From NCBI RefSeq assembly GCF_036373705.1, contig NC_089866.1, positions 5,878,001 through 5,942,000 of the forward strand: DNA of 64,000 bases, in the 5' to 3' direction. Source of the DNA: Amia ocellicauda. Lineage: Eukaryota; Chordata; Actinopteri; Amiiformes; Amiidae. Positions 11,468-23,965 of the stretch are shown here, piece after piece (within the stretch, counting starts at the first letter, position 1; every line of letters begins with the position of its first letter). Under the pieces are notes generated by a model, which saw only the letters and a program-made list of their open reading frames with translations, was not told where the DNA came from and searched no databases. The position numbers were made by a program, and so were the translations under genes.

Positions 11468-12618
11468 TTAGCTGATGACACATCTCTCTTTGTCCTTGGC
11501 TTGGCCGCCCCCGATTGCCTTCTCCTTAATGTACATCAAGTCACTGTGCACGCTTGGGCGCCGGGCGAAAGGTGCCACGATCCCATAGGCGTCCCCGTCT
11601 TTCAATTTCTTGTTTTTGATGGATTTCCTGTGGAGCATGTCGCAGTACTGCACCGAGACCTTGCGGTGCAGGTCGGGGCTCATCTCGTGGGGCAGCTTGG
11701 CCATGGTGAAGAGAGTCTGGAACATCTTGTCCACGTTAGTGTTCCTTTTGGCGGAGATCTCAAAGTAGGCGCACTGGTCATCTCCAGCTATGAGTTGGTC
11801 GATTTCTTCTCGCTGCACCTCTCTGTAGAAGTCTCGGTCGCATTTGTTGCCGCAGATGACCAGCGGCACGTCAATGTTCTCTTTGGTTTTGTTTTTCAGA
11901 CAGGATTTGGTCTCGAATATCTGCTGCTTCAGGCGCTGGACCTCCTTGAACGAGTCTTTGTTGTCCAGACTGAAGACCAGGATAAAGACATCACCTTTGA
12001 GGAACAAAAACAAGTAAGATTTAGACCCTGCTCAAATGAACTGTGCAGCATACAGACACTTTAGTGCTTTTCCATTTACTCATGTTGCTCATTTTGCATG
12101 TTTTGCATGTTTAATGAAGTCTGCAAAAACGAGTGAAATTCACTAATTCTGTTTCACTTAGAAGATAAAATGAGTGTCTACAAAGTTGCAGACTTTGGGG
12201 GGAATTATCACAGCCTATGTTGGCTTTAGCCTAATAAATTCATGCATTGGAAACATTTGATCACAAAAATGCATGCATTTGTCTACTAAAACATCAATAT
12301 ATCATAACATGGAAATCCTTTTAAAGTCGTTTCGCAACTCAATTTACCTGTTAAGATGGAAAGCCTTCTCATGGCAGGGAAGGGGTGATTCCCAGAAGTG
12401 TCTAAAATATCCAGTTGATAAACGTCTCCCCTGATGCTGTAAAATTTCCTGTGAAAGTCCTCAATAGTCGGGGTGTACTGGTCATCGAACCTCCCGCTGA
12501 GAAACCGGGACACGATGGCCGTTTTGCCAACTTTGGTGGAGCCCAGAATCACCATCCTGTAGCAGTTCTTGGCTGGGATGTCAAACTCATTCTCTGAGGG
12601 TGTCATTTTCTTGATCAT
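11468..12618 (-). CDS. rasd1: Dexamethasone-induced Ras-related protein 1 (two coding exons)
   Basis: RASD1 (Dexras1/AGS1) is a Ras-superfamily GTPase that modulates G-protein and nitric-oxide signalling at membranes. Coding exon 1 is 12618-12348 and exon 2 is 11994-11468. The 353-base intron (GTAAAT...AAAG) splits the Gly codon of SILTG|DVF, where I expect vertebrate RASD genes to be interrupted. The product is 265 residues: P-loop GSTKVGKT (26-33), DTSGN (73-77), NKCD (140-143), SAK (171-173), a basic C-terminal extension with APFARRPSVHSDLMYI, and the farnesylation box CVIS (262-265). The C-terminus AKDKERCVIS matches RASD1, not RASD2, which ends CTIQ. The frame is open upstream to a TGA at 12658-12660 but contains no earlier ATG. 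The codon aligned with the human initiator is GAC, so translation should begin at 12618, in good context (A at -3). Identity is firm. Confidence 0.95.
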
Positions 12619-12730
12619 GTTTGCGAGCTTGTCTGTGGAGAAGGAGCTGTCTGGCACTCAGCTGGCCGGCTCTGATTAATCCCTGTGCAGCGCTGGAGCT
12701 GGTCTGGGTTGCAGGCTGAGTCTGCGGGGC

Positions 12731-12737
12731 TTATATG
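12731..12737 (-). promoter_or_regulatory. rasd1: rasd1 TATA box in GC-rich promoter
   Basis: The minus strand reads GCATATAAGCC about 115 bases before the start codon, inside a GC-rich block (about 12690-12840). About 40 bases further upstream are GGGGCGCGGGAGGGG and TGATGACG, an incomplete CRE-like site. A TATA box plus CRE-like half-site fits an inducible gene. Transcription would start near 12700. Confidence 0.6.
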
Positions 12738-12840
12738 CGCAAAGCTGACCCCTCCCGCGCCCCGTCATCAGACGCGCAGCCCGCAGCCCAGCGCAGCGCA
12801 AAGCCAGGCGCAGGGGCCGGCGTTTGCGTCAGTCTCTGGG

Positions 12841-14637
12841 AAACTGGCAACAGGAGATCTTCATTAGTGTCGGGGGAGCAACTAAGGCATGGAGAGAAGA
12901 CCGAGATAGACAGATTGATTGTGTGTGTGTGTTTTATATTAAAATCAGCGCAACACTGCTGAAGTTTGCTGTGGAATAGAAAGAAAGCGCATCAAAGGAA
13001 AAGATTGCGCATGTTAATATTTAACATTTTGGCGAAGATTAAAGTTGGGCTACTCGCATCCGTTGCAGGTTTAATCATTTTAAGGACTCGCCAGTATGTT
13101 TCACAGCTTCGGTTGTTCATTCATTGGGATCGGATGCACAGCAGTTTAGTTTAAATTAAAACGCAATCAAGGAGAAAGAATTAAGGGCTGAATGTGTGGA
13201 TTCATATTTCCAGGAATAGTAATACGGATGTGTGTTTTTAGATGTGTGCAGTTGGAAACCGCTAGTTTAAATGAATGCATAGTGATGTATAAGTGATGTA
13301 TAAGGACAAGGGTTGTTTTCGAGCAGGTCGTGTCTTTGCAACTCCTCTAGTGGTCTGATAGTAGGTCCAACACGCTTACCTTTCTAATGCAACTTAGACG
13401 GAGTTTTTCCTACTTTTTGAATGAAGTCGTCTGCTGTTTTTAATGGAATATGCTGAACTTCGCTAGTTCAGGTTGCTGTAAAAATGTGACTGAAACAAAT
13501 ACTTAAAAGGTGAAACTAAGTAACGTCTTTTAGTATATTGATATGGACTAGTATTGCACGACATCATCAGTCGAGGGCAAAGGGAAATTCAAATTCAAAT
13601 TATACTATAGACTATCCAGCTAACACTATTACGTTGCTACAGCGTTGTGATAATGTTGTGATTTCGTAAAAAAAGAAAACGACAATATTACATTTACCTG
13701 GGTATATTTTAACGAAATCCTCATGCATTTTAGATTAACATTAGGACAAATGGTTCAGTTCCTGCACTAATTAAGGTCTCTGCACCTGCTTGCAGAACTA
13801 CAGATAATTGCACCTCCTTTATTAAACTTTTTTATTATTATTATTTTATTTGTATTTCTTGGCAGACGCCCTTATCCAGGGCGACTTACAACATAAGTGC
13901 AAAAATACAGAAATACAGAAAATAAACTTCCTTTCTTTTGTCTGAATCTGCAGGTTGTCTGACAGTTGGGTGCTGTTGCAGTCATAGTGTCCAGTCATAA
14001 TGACACAATACAACACGTTACAATTTAATCAATGCAAACAAACGTGATCCATGAAGAAAACCAAATCATTTGGTTTGTCGTGTTGCATTAAGCATTATTC
14101 ATGCGAAACATCGTTATTCCAGCATCCATTTATATCCTGCTTGCACGTTTAAATTCACCCACTTGCTAATGTTATTTCTGATATAGTTGTAATTTTTTCC
14201 CAGCACGTTTCACATTTATTCTACATGCTCGAGAGATGCAATAATAAACAAGTAACAATACACCTAAATTGTTATTTTCCATAAAAGTCTATGGATAACA
14301 GCTTGTTATTAAATGGTCAGATTATCCTTTTTTTAAGGATTAATGCAAATGTAGCGTCCACCTCGGTACAACTTGTGATGTCTGCACAGCACCTACTGCC
14401 CACATTCAATTAGAAAACAGCACAACAGTTGTTATAATGAGATGCATATCCATATTCTCTTATGCATGAGTTTAAGCTTCTAATTAATTTCGCATTAACA
14501 ATGTCAGATTGTATGAACTGACTGCTGGTTTTATACCTTCATGTGGTGTGCTGATAAAAGTGCGCTTGTAATGTCTATCCACGGATATTGGAGAATAATT
14601 TGATGAAGAATAACTACATGATGTAAATGCATTATGG
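12841..14637. other. Intergenic DNA upstream of rasd1
   Basis: AT-rich, with no supported gene. It contains a short GT run near 12918-12930 and the SINE-like fragment described separately. Some of it may hold rasd1 enhancers, which cannot be judged from one sequence. Confidence 0.4.
13845..13912 (+). repeat. Dispersed fish repeat (SINE/LINE tail-like)
   Basis: The segment around CTTGGCAGACGCCCTTATCC, followed by an AGGGCGACTTACA block, is a motif I recognise as scattered through many ray-finned fish genomes, usually as part of SINE- or LINE-like tails. A TTA-rich stretch precedes it. The exact family is not assigned. Confidence 0.45.
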
Positions 14638-14656
14638 GACCGCTAGGGGGCAGTCA
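14638..14656 (+). promoter_or_regulatory. CTCF-like motif between rasd1 and pemt
   Basis: CCGCTAGGGGGCAGT at 14640-14654 agrees with the vertebrate CTCF core consensus (CCASYAGRKGGCRSY) at every position but the third. It stands alone in AT-rich intergenic sequence, about 2 kb upstream of rasd1. Binding is inferred from the motif only. Confidence 0.5.
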
Positions 14657-15732
14657 GGTTTTGAGGGTTTTCTTGATGAGCATTGAGTAGATTTCCTCCA
14701 GAGGTTAATCAGAGTTAACAATATCTCCAAAAAAACAAACAATTAGTTTTGTGAGGTGGGATTTGGCTCACTGGCCATTTCAATATGCCTGGATCCCATT
14801 CTCAGGAATCTTCCTATCCGCCTTATATTTGTATCTTTAACAACATCCTGACACAGTCCTTTCATCTGAACGATGGGGGCGTGAGATGGTCTGCTTGGAT
14901 GTCAGAGAAGATACAAGAGCTAAACTATTAACTAAAGACAAACAAACAGTACAAAGTTTTTTTAAAGGGATTGGCCAAGATGAGAGAGCACAGACCTACA
15001 CACGCATTCATTGTCCTGTTCTATTACGACACAAACCGTCTACAGAGAGGAACCAAAACAAACAAACAAAAAACGAGGTATCCCGATGTGAAACTAGATT
15101 CTGTAATTTGATATTAGAGTTCCATAAAATATAAAACCGCCCCACACACTGTATGTGCTTGTGTACAGATACAGACAGCAAGATCTGGATATATATCGAC
15201 ACAAAGAAAATGGCTATTCTTCCACTGCATTAATGTGATAGACACAGCGCCCCTGACAGAAGAACAGATTGTGGGCCTGTCTAGGAAAGTGCTCGGGGCC
15301 ACAGTGAATAGCACATTACCAGCTCCCTGACTTAAATTGTTTATCAGCAGCTGATGAAAGGGTTCATTCCTTTATTTTTGTATCCCATTTGTGCTGGTCC
15401 CACCTATGTCCTGCAAAGTCCAAAATTAAAATGAAATAGCCTTGATTACATTTTCACAGACTTTAACCAGTGATCAAATACGACTCCTTTAACATGTGAA
15501 TAGGTAACACATTTCATCCTGAATGTTGAAATTGTCCAGTAAGGAATTTCAACTGTAGCTGATCTTAGGCTTTGGAACCAGTTTCACTAATAATCCCAAG
15601 ATACAATTTACTACGAACTAATTTTGATACCTATTTTGCATATTTTGGTCATTTGCATCCCTTCCTCTGAGTCAAATAATGTCACCTAACTGTAGGAATA
15701 AATATAGTCATCCCAGTGTGAAAATTAAGCAA
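14657..15732. other. Intergenic DNA, nothing recognised
   Basis: AT-rich sequence without supported exons. The open frames at 14886-15134 (+) and 15008-15314 (-) overlap each other and have no recognisable protein. Confidence 0.4.
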
Positions 15733-16440
15733 GAACATAAGAACGAGAGGAGGCCATTCATGCTCGTTTGGTGTCCATTAACAACTAAGTGATCCAAGGA
15801 TCTTATCCAGTATATTTTTAAATGTTCCCAAATTTTTAGCTTAGTTTGTTCAGATTGTGACGCCTCTCTGTGTGAAGAAGTGTCTCCTGTTTTCTGTCTT
15901 GAATGCCTTGAAGCCCAATTTCCATTTGTGTCCTCGGGTGCGTGTGTCCCTGCTGATCTGGAAAAGCTCCTCTGGTTTGATGTGATCGATGCCTTTTATG
16001 ATTCTGAAAACTTGAATCAAGTCCCCCCGTAGTCTCCTCTGTTCCAGGGTGAAAAGGTTCAGTTCCTCAGTCTCTCCGAGTAGGACTTTCCCTTCAGACC
16101 TGGAATAAGTCTGGTTGCTCTCCTCTGAACTGCCCTTGTGCTTAATTCTACACTTTTGACAATATACCCTAACATTGCGTTTGCCTTTTTTATTGCTTCC
16201 CCACATTGTTTGGATGGAGAAAGTGAGGAGTCCACAGAGACTCGTAGGTCTTTCTCATGCGTTACTTCATCTAGTTCTATTCCTCCCATAGTTTAATTAT
16301 AGTGGACATTTTTGTTACCTGCGTGTATTACCTTGCACTTGTCCACATTGAATTTCCTCTGCCATAACTGAATATTATCTAAGTCCCTTTGAATAGCCTG
16401 TGCTGCCGAGATTGTATTTGCCCAAAGATCCCGTAGCTCT
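15733..16440 (-). mobile_element. CR1/L2-like LINE fragment, copy 1 (longest)
   Basis: The minus strand carries a degraded non-LTR retrotransposon ORF2 C-terminus: [74 protein letters not shown], then [12 protein letters not shown]. The middle of the usual sequence between KSVE and RAVQRR is deleted, and the frame shifts near YSERL. The 3' part (about 15733-15850) is also found at 39525 and 47738. The left edge starts at AGAACATAAGAACGAGAGG. Family naming (CR1/L2-like) is by motif resemblance only. Confidence 0.7.
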
Positions 16441-18840
16441 CTGCTCTGGTTTTCAGACCCCTGCAAGAAAAATAACCTATTAATACTTTAGAGTGTAGTT
16501 AAATGATTATTTAATGTGCTTTTTATTATATGCTTCTGCAACAAAATAATAAAATGATCAACTTGCCTATTTATTGTTAAGTACAACATTTTTCAAAATC
16601 CCACAAAGTACTTTGAGAACCTTTTTAGGTTTAAATGCTCTGGGCATTGTAACACTTTGTATTCCACTTTGATGCTGACATTTCTTTTGTTAAATTGTTA
16701 ATGTCATGTTTTGTGTGTCTTATTTGACGGGAGTGTCTGTCTCTCGGGCGCTGAATATTGGTGGATATTTCTGATCTATCCCCTGTAGACCAGCTTTTAA
16801 GAGAGTATAATGGAACATATTGCCATATCCTTGGGCCACAGATTTGCTAAATGAATTATATTGTAACAGACTCTGGCTCAGTGTTGTGAAGGATTAACTA
16901 CTAATGTATGCTGTTTTTTAATTTAATTTTTAGAGCATTGTCACACTTTAATATCCATCAGGTTGACTTCAATTAGCAGATCTTGAACATGAAAGGCTCT
17001 CGATGTAACTGTGAGGAATAATGCAAATCCCTATGGCTGGATTATGGCAGACTTTTGTCCTTTAATCCTTTATGTATTTGAAAGTTTTCTTCAGAAATGT
17101 ATTTATAGATTAAACAATAAAAACTGAACTAGTGCTTCCATAATCCTTTTATTATGTGAAGCCCTGTTGAAAAGGGACATAAATCTAGTCTTTTTCATGT
17201 AAAGTGCAAAATGTATTAATAACACAGAGCTACGTAACGCTGAAACTCACTATAAGTGTTCCGTCTTGAGAGATAGATGGATATACAGGCTATGTTACTT
17301 GACCTATATTGTTGTTGTATTTGTATATGAAAAGGATCGTATCTGCAAGCCCAAGGACAGTGTTTGTTCTTCACACACAGGTACGTATATGCAAATACAG
17401 AGCTTCTCACAGCACTCACTATCATCTCCAGTTAAATAGGGCATCTACATAACTAATAAAGAAATGGGAACTTGTGAAGCACTACATTATAGACCGTAAA
17501 CATCCTGTCATCATTCCATTTGTTTTCTTCAACGATCGGGCGAGCTGCATCCTGTGAAAGCAGGTCAGAGTGGTTATTAGGAGAGGAAAGACTGTCAAAG
17601 GTAACTGTCCCACAAGGTGCAATACCTTTGTTGCAAAAGGTTGCAGAGACGTGTAAATGTTGTTTGTTGTTTGCAAATTGGTTTTCTTTAAGCATGTCGA
17701 GTCGACTGCTTATTCATGTTATGTTGTGTTCTTGCTGTCCTTGTTATTCTCAGCCACTGTTTTATCTCTCTTGTGATTTTTTTTTAGACTGGCCAGAGCC
17801 TTAAAGTTGTACGTACACACTCTCTGACCTCCCACATGCTCGACCCAGACAGACCCAGATGACTTGACTGCAGTTGTATTACCTGTGTGGCTAATATATT
17901 TACAGCAAAGCTACCATTCCACAAAATGCCCAGGGCAAAGAACATCAGGGAATGAGGGAATGACCCAATTCAGATCTGATCTCATTCACAGCATGTGCCT
18001 TTAATAATCTTAAATAAAGTACGAGTATGTGAAGAATTTGTTTCTATACAAGTCCCATTAGGGACAAAAGATTACGCACTTCAGAGTTTCTCAAGGGGTT
18101 GTTTTCTGGCAGAGCCCTTGGTAGGATAGTATCACTCTGGGACCACAGAGAATAGAAGGATAGGGAACTGCTCCAAATGTCAGCACTGTTATTTCACTGG
18201 AGTTCCTTGGAAATCTTTAAAAGAGCCATTGGGCCGAGCTGTTGACCTTTCATGAAATGACGACGGCTGAGTTTCTAACCTTTGTAGGGCTCGTCTTGGG
18301 CTCATTCTAAGAGGGGTGGCATGCATACTAAGAACCTATATAGTCACATTTCATGGTAGCATTGCCTAAGCATTGCGGATTGTTCTATATCCTGGGCCAG
18401 GGGACCCAGCGTGAAGGAACACACTGTGGGAAATTGTAACATCATAAACTAGTGTGAGTATCGTTTTGGATTATGTCCATTATCTGTATCATGAAAGGAC
18501 AATAGGAACCCAGAGGGGGAGATCGGAGAGGACAACGGGGGGAAAGCGTGTTTTTCAGCATTGCCCGTTTGGTCTCTTAAAATAAAGGAACGATCGTTGG
18601 CTATTTGAATGAATGGGGGCACACATGCGTTTGAATAAGTGTAAAGAAGTTTAAAGTTACTTTAAAGACATTGTTCACTTGTAAAGCTACAGTCTTTACT
18701 TTGGTTGACAAATTAAATTAAATATTTAATTTTGCAGATATATGAGTTCACTTTTTGTCAATAGGTACCTGTTACTTGTTTGTAGTGTCTGTTTGTTAAT
18801 ACCCTGTGACTTTGTGGGAATTAAGTAAATAAATAAGAGG
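16441..18840. other. Intergenic DNA, nothing recognised
   Basis: About 2.4 kb without supported coding exons or identifiable repeats. Open frames around 17216-17804 overlap on both strands and lack recognisable motifs. Confidence 0.4.
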
Positions 18841-18848
18841 AGTTATTT

Positions 18849-19876
18849 ATGAGGGGCCGTTCAATTCAAAATTAACAGAAAAAAGAAATTATATACCAAA
18901 ATGAATATATCATATACCAAATTGGATATATCATATAGCAGAAAAAAGAAATCATATACCAAAATGGATATATCATATACCAAAGTGGATACAGCATATA
19001 GTAGAAAAAATAATTCAGGTGTACACTCTGAGGCTAGTGTATATGTTGTTCGCTATGTTTTATTGTATGCTGTACTTTATTATTAATAGGCTATACTTTT
19101 ATCATGTTGGTGTTTTCAGAAGAAGGGTCATTATTACCCAAGGTGGCGGACTCAACATCTCACTCGCAGCAAATTAAAGACGGATGATGGGAAATCTAGT
19201 GCATCAATGTGTTCATTTCTGTGGTGTAGGGCCAGTCCGTGAGCCATGATACTGACACGCCATTCAATACAGAGCAGCTGTGTCAGCGTCATTAATCCCA
19301 TTATAATTGTCCCTTCTACTCTGATACCGTTAAACACAGGGATATATATTTGAACAATGTAATAAAACAATCTGGACATAAGAAACAACATCCACACATC
19401 GGACCCGCAGCCCTGAGCTCACAGTTCGCTGCTCATCCCCGCCGCACAGAGGAGGATCATCTGGAGCCACCCAGACGGGTGTCTTGATTAGCTGGATATG
19501 ATTGAATTATTGGAATCTCCAATTAATGTATTCATTCAGAAAAAGGCAACAAAATGTGTGTGTACATTTATATAGTCTGCCTATATGTATATGTACTCTA
19601 CACAGTTATAGCCACTATAGTTACTTCAATCTAGACTATAGCTGTGAATACAGTTAACTACATTATATTAACTATATCACCCAGCAGTTTCAAGTGAAAA
19701 CATCTTTGGGTGATCCACTGCTGGGCGATATAGTTCATATAATTAAAACACAGTTTTTCTGCTATATGATATATCCACTTTGGTATATGATTTTTTTTTT
19801 CTACTATATGATATATCCACTTTGGTATATGATATATATATTGTTTCTGTTAATTTTGAATTGAACGGCCCCTCAT
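18849..19876. mobile_element. Non-autonomous DNA transposon with 8-bp target duplication
   Basis: The two ends are exact inverted repeats of 33 bases (18849-18881 and 19844-19876), beginning ATGAGGGGCCGTTCAATTC. They are flanked by identical 8-base direct repeats AGTTATTT at 18841-18848 and 19877-19884. The total is 1,028 bases. Inside each terminal repeat is a subterminal array of CATATACCAAA(A/G)TGGATATAT-like units (about 18889-19006, and inverted at about 19748-19843). A 19-bp stem (19670-19688 with 19717-19735, one mismatch) lies near the right end. There is no transposase frame. The 8-base duplication would fit hAT (or P) superfamily transposition, but the termini do not look like hAT ends I know, so the class is uncertain. 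The bounds are firm. Confidence 0.85.
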
Positions 19877-19884
19877 AGTTATTT

Positions 19885-21334
19885 GCTAAAGGTATAAAAC
19901 CTTATATAGCCTGATAATGCTTGTACTGGTTAGTTAAAGTTAAATCCACCTGAAGATATATCCAGGAGTAAAGAGAAGTGTTTTCTTCCTTTTGTGTTTG
20001 TTTCATTTTATTACTTTGTCATTTTGTTAAAACTAATTGAATTTCCCTCTACATTGACCTCTCAGAAATCCTTACTTAATCGAACCAATAATTGGCCTAA
20101 TCCGGACTTATTAATAATTTAAAAACACAGGAGATGTCAAGTTAAATATTAAAGTATATAACACTCCAGTATTCTCCCATGTTTTGCAAGTTAAACCATT
20201 TTAAATGTCGAATTATGCAAATTATATGATAAATTAAGGTTTCGATTCATTAATTGAGAGTTCAGTTAAAACTGTCCTTAGAATTCAAGAAAGGTTTAGT
20301 TTTCTTTATAATTAAGATCAGAATATATTCACTATGACAATAACGACTGTGATTTCAACAACTGCTATTGTTATAAATAAAAACTAGATTCAACCTCTCT
20401 GCATGAAACCCCACGTTGCTTAGATAATTGTACATATGCTTAGTTTCCTCTCATAACATCCTGATTAAATATGTGGCAAGAAAGGCTAAAAATAAAGAAT
20501 CCATTTATAGTTAGGTGATTTATCTGAATTGCAGCCATTTTCCATTGAATTTATAAGCAGCTACAAAGCAGCTGTCCTGTGTTACACTCTCCTTATCCAC
20601 TGACTGCAGGTTAGGTTTACACACTTTTTCAGAAGAAATCATAAAAATTGAAGAGCGACTATTTCAGCCTAAAGGACGCAATTATATAAAGCGTCTGAGA
20701 TGAAAATGCAGAACAGAAGTTTGATACAAAGATGCAGCAGGATAATCTTGGCAAAACTGACTTAACAGCCTCATTTGATTAGTCTTTTTTTAATTGCTTC
20801 CTTTATCGTTGGCACTTGATGCTAATAAGGGTTACAACTATATTGCTTATGGTTTTTCAGATCTTACATCCCAGGTAAAGTGTAGAAGGTTACAATTTTA
20901 CTCATCTTGAACTGAATATAGTAGATATCTGCATAATTGTGCTACTACACAAAATCATCACTAATATTAATATTAATATCGTACTGACTGCATTGACTTA
21001 TTTTTGCAGCACTTCTAGAGAGAAAAAAGGAGATTAAATGGTTTACATGCTTATAACAGAGAATAGCATGGAGACTAACATGATATTTTAGGGTTTGCTA
21101 CAGTTCATTAATCAAAATCCAGTAATGAGAGTGGCCTTCAGAAGACCTGACTGGTTACTGTTTAAGGCCTTGGGCAAAAGCGACAATTTGATAACCTAGG
21201 AAAACCCATGGCAATTGATATTTATGTCACTTTAAGCAAATTTAGGGTCCAAAGGATGTTATTGATCTTGTCTTGCTCAACATTGCACGCTCAAAACAAA
21301 TGGTGTCTTTAATAAAAATAAACGGCAGAGAAAC

Positions 21335-21365
<31 letters not shown>

Positions 21366-22400
21366 TTTTTAAACCAGGAGTTTTTCTGCATTAGATATAA
21401 TTGTGTTGATTAAAGGCTGCTTAGTATTCTCACAAGATAAAAACCAGCATTCATCCAAACGCCACGTGAGAGAAGGTTGTGGCAACTTGAAACGTAAGCG
21501 CTCTATACGGGACGGACATGGCATGGATATATGAACTGCTCTCATAAGCCGTCAGCGTGTTGCACACAGAGAGAGCGAGAACATGTGAAACTAAGTAAGC
21601 TCCTGGAACACGGATAGATGGAATTTCGCTTAATGAAACCGATCGTTTGGAAAAAGTAATTTTCTCCGACAGTCATCAATAAAACAGGGAGGGGAAGAAA
21701 AGGCCCTTTCTCACCTTCCTACATGCAATCTGTCAAGATACCACTCCGACATGTGGGCCTGTTTTGTGTTCCTTACCTACACTTCCCTTCACTCCTTTCT
21801 TTTAGTCCAGTTGCCATGGAAAAGATAATCACTCTGGCAAAGTGGTTCTGCAAGGTAAATTCAGAGGAAAAGACAAGAAATTATTTGAAAAAGTGCACTG
21901 CAAATGGAATAGGAGGTGTTCAAAAACAAAATAATAAAACTAACAGGGGGGTTTTAAAGGCAATAATGGAGATTACGTGCAGTTCACTAGGTAACTGTCC
22001 TGCCCATATTGTCCCGAGTGTCTTATTGTGTAAGAGAGCAGTGAAACCGTGAATTTAGGAAATAGATGCAACCAGGCACAACCATACTGCAGAACTGAAG
22101 TTGTCGTACGCAAAGCAGGCATACGCACATTTAGGGAAGCGTCTGAGTGGATCTGGAGAACAGGATCCCTTGTTTGGCTACTGCAGTCCTTTAGGCGTAT
22201 AGTTTGAGGTATTAAAAAGCCATAGTTATAATGAGTACAATGAGTGTAAGATCTATACATCTCACTGATTCCTGCAGAAGCAAAGTAGCCTGGTAGAAGA
22301 TCTGAAGTAATTATTTTAATCTCTCAGGAAGTAATACTCCTCGTGTCATCCCCCACACATGCATCACAAGACTACCGCAACACAAGTGGGAGTTTCAGAC
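19885..22400. other. Intergenic DNA downstream of pemt
   Basis: About 2.5 kb of AT-rich sequence with no supported gene. It includes the (TA)n tract at 21334-21360. The frame at 21723-22052 (+) has no recognisable motif. Confidence 0.4.
21334..21360. repeat. (TA)n microsatellite
   Basis: TA dinucleotide run, visible directly. Confidence 0.9.
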
Positions 22401-22406
22401 TTTATT
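22401..22406 (-). terminator. pemt: Distal candidate pemt polyadenylation signal
   Basis: TTTATT (+) is AATAAA on the minus strand, about 1.5 kb past the pemt stop. A nearer candidate lies at 23750-23755, about 160 bases past the stop. Which one is used cannot be decided from sequence. Confidence 0.35.
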
Positions 22407-23749
22407 ATGATTTAAAAGTTACAAAATTAGAAGCACTCTTATACAAGAACATCCGATCAGATCTATTATAACAGTACAGCAATAGTCACACACAACGATG
22501 AAGAGTTGAGTGCGGAGGACGCCACATAGCTTGCACACCTTGGGGAGATTTTGAGACTTTCGAAGCACGTTGTCACAGGAAATGTTTCCGTCAGTCGCCT
22601 CCTGATGCAGCCCTGCGTTTACCAGGTTCTCCGTAATTGCCCGGGCACATTTTATTTGTTTCACATTATAGTTTATAGTAAAACTACAACTGTTCAAAAT
22701 GCAATTTAAACACGTGACATTTGAGAATTGTAATTTGGACATTTAAAATAATACTCAAATATGTTATATATAAAGTGTAACTGTAAAACTAATCCACATA
22801 CTTAAACCCAGAGTATTGTTTCAGCCACCACAAACATTTGGCTAATAGTTTTGTGCTAAGGAAAATAATACAGACATTTCTAGTTCTATTGCTTTGATGA
22901 GCCACATCATCAATAAAATGGATACTTTACAATAAACTGAACACCGCAGACATAATTTCTTCTTTTTATGAACTCCAGTTAACATCTTAGTCATGAATGT
23001 ATCAATAAAATACTGGATTTACACTGCCTTCTGGGGGTGTGCGTATGTGTGTAATAAGACTTCGGCTTCACATAGGGAATCTGCGCTACTGAACCCACTT
23101 AAAAAATGCATTTAATAAATAATTATAATCTTGATGAGAGAGATTTTGACTTTGAACACTGTTTCTGCTTCCTTGTAGGTCACTTTGGGAACAAATCATC
23201 ACCATAACAGTATCATTACATAGCTAAGTGGATTTCCTTCGGCTTTGTGACATCCCGTTACCGAGGCCTCTGTGATCATTTTTATCCAGGGTATTCAAAT
23301 CGCAGGTCATTTCTCCCGCCTGTCTTCACAGTGGAGATGTCAGCTGCCTAATTCAGACTCATCATTGACTTGATTACCGATCGTTTTAGTGATTAATTCA
23401 TCGTATTCAGGGGGATAAATAAAAATAAACAGCAGCTAAAGGTCATCTTGCTCATTTTGTTTTCCACGGCACTCAAACACATCTCCCAGCGTATACATTT
23501 ACAGACTTTTATGCCATGTCATGTTATCTCGTTAACTTGAATAAACATGTCTCACAGATATTTACGTTGCATGATGGAACCAAAAATTATATATTTTTTG
23601 AGTGAATACAGAACCATAGCAAATATTCTCATTATCACAAGACTAAACAAACGCTTCCATTTTGTAAAATAAATATAATAAATAAAATATTCCACATAGT
23701 TCTGATTAAAATATTTGAGGCCTTTTTCCTTCACACAGACTAAATCCCA

Positions 23750-23755
23750 TTTATT
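23750..23755 (-). terminator. pemt: Proximal candidate pemt polyadenylation signal
   Basis: AATAAA on the minus strand about 160 bases downstream of the pemt stop codon, giving a short 3' UTR. Confidence 0.45.
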
Positions 23756-23910
23756 AAACCCTGATGTGCATGTAGGCTGTTGAAGTATCTATAACCGAAG
23801 TGAGATAAGGAAGCAGCAGACCAGTATTCAGAGCCTTCCTTGGGGTTGGTCGTTTTCGGGGTCATTTGTTGGATTAAAATTCGCTAATCCGTACACAAAC
23901 ACAGATGTAC

Positions 23911-23965
23911 TTATTTGTTCTTTGAGCATCTGATTTTCTGCCGATAGATTTCCTCTGTGAATGGT
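23911..23965 (-). CDS. pemt: pemt coding exon 7 (last)
   Basis: After acceptor CTATTTGCAG the exon completes the split Gly codon (GG|A), then encodes [17 protein letters not shown] and stop TAA (23913-23911). This matches the human PFTAEIYRQK tail but lacks the human basic HKRS ending. Confidence 0.93.

Noticed and set aside
12619..12657. N-terminal extension of rasd1 from GTG at 12657
   Set aside because: No ATG exists in the extension, and the downstream ATG at 12618 has good context and aligns with an internal Met of human RASD1.
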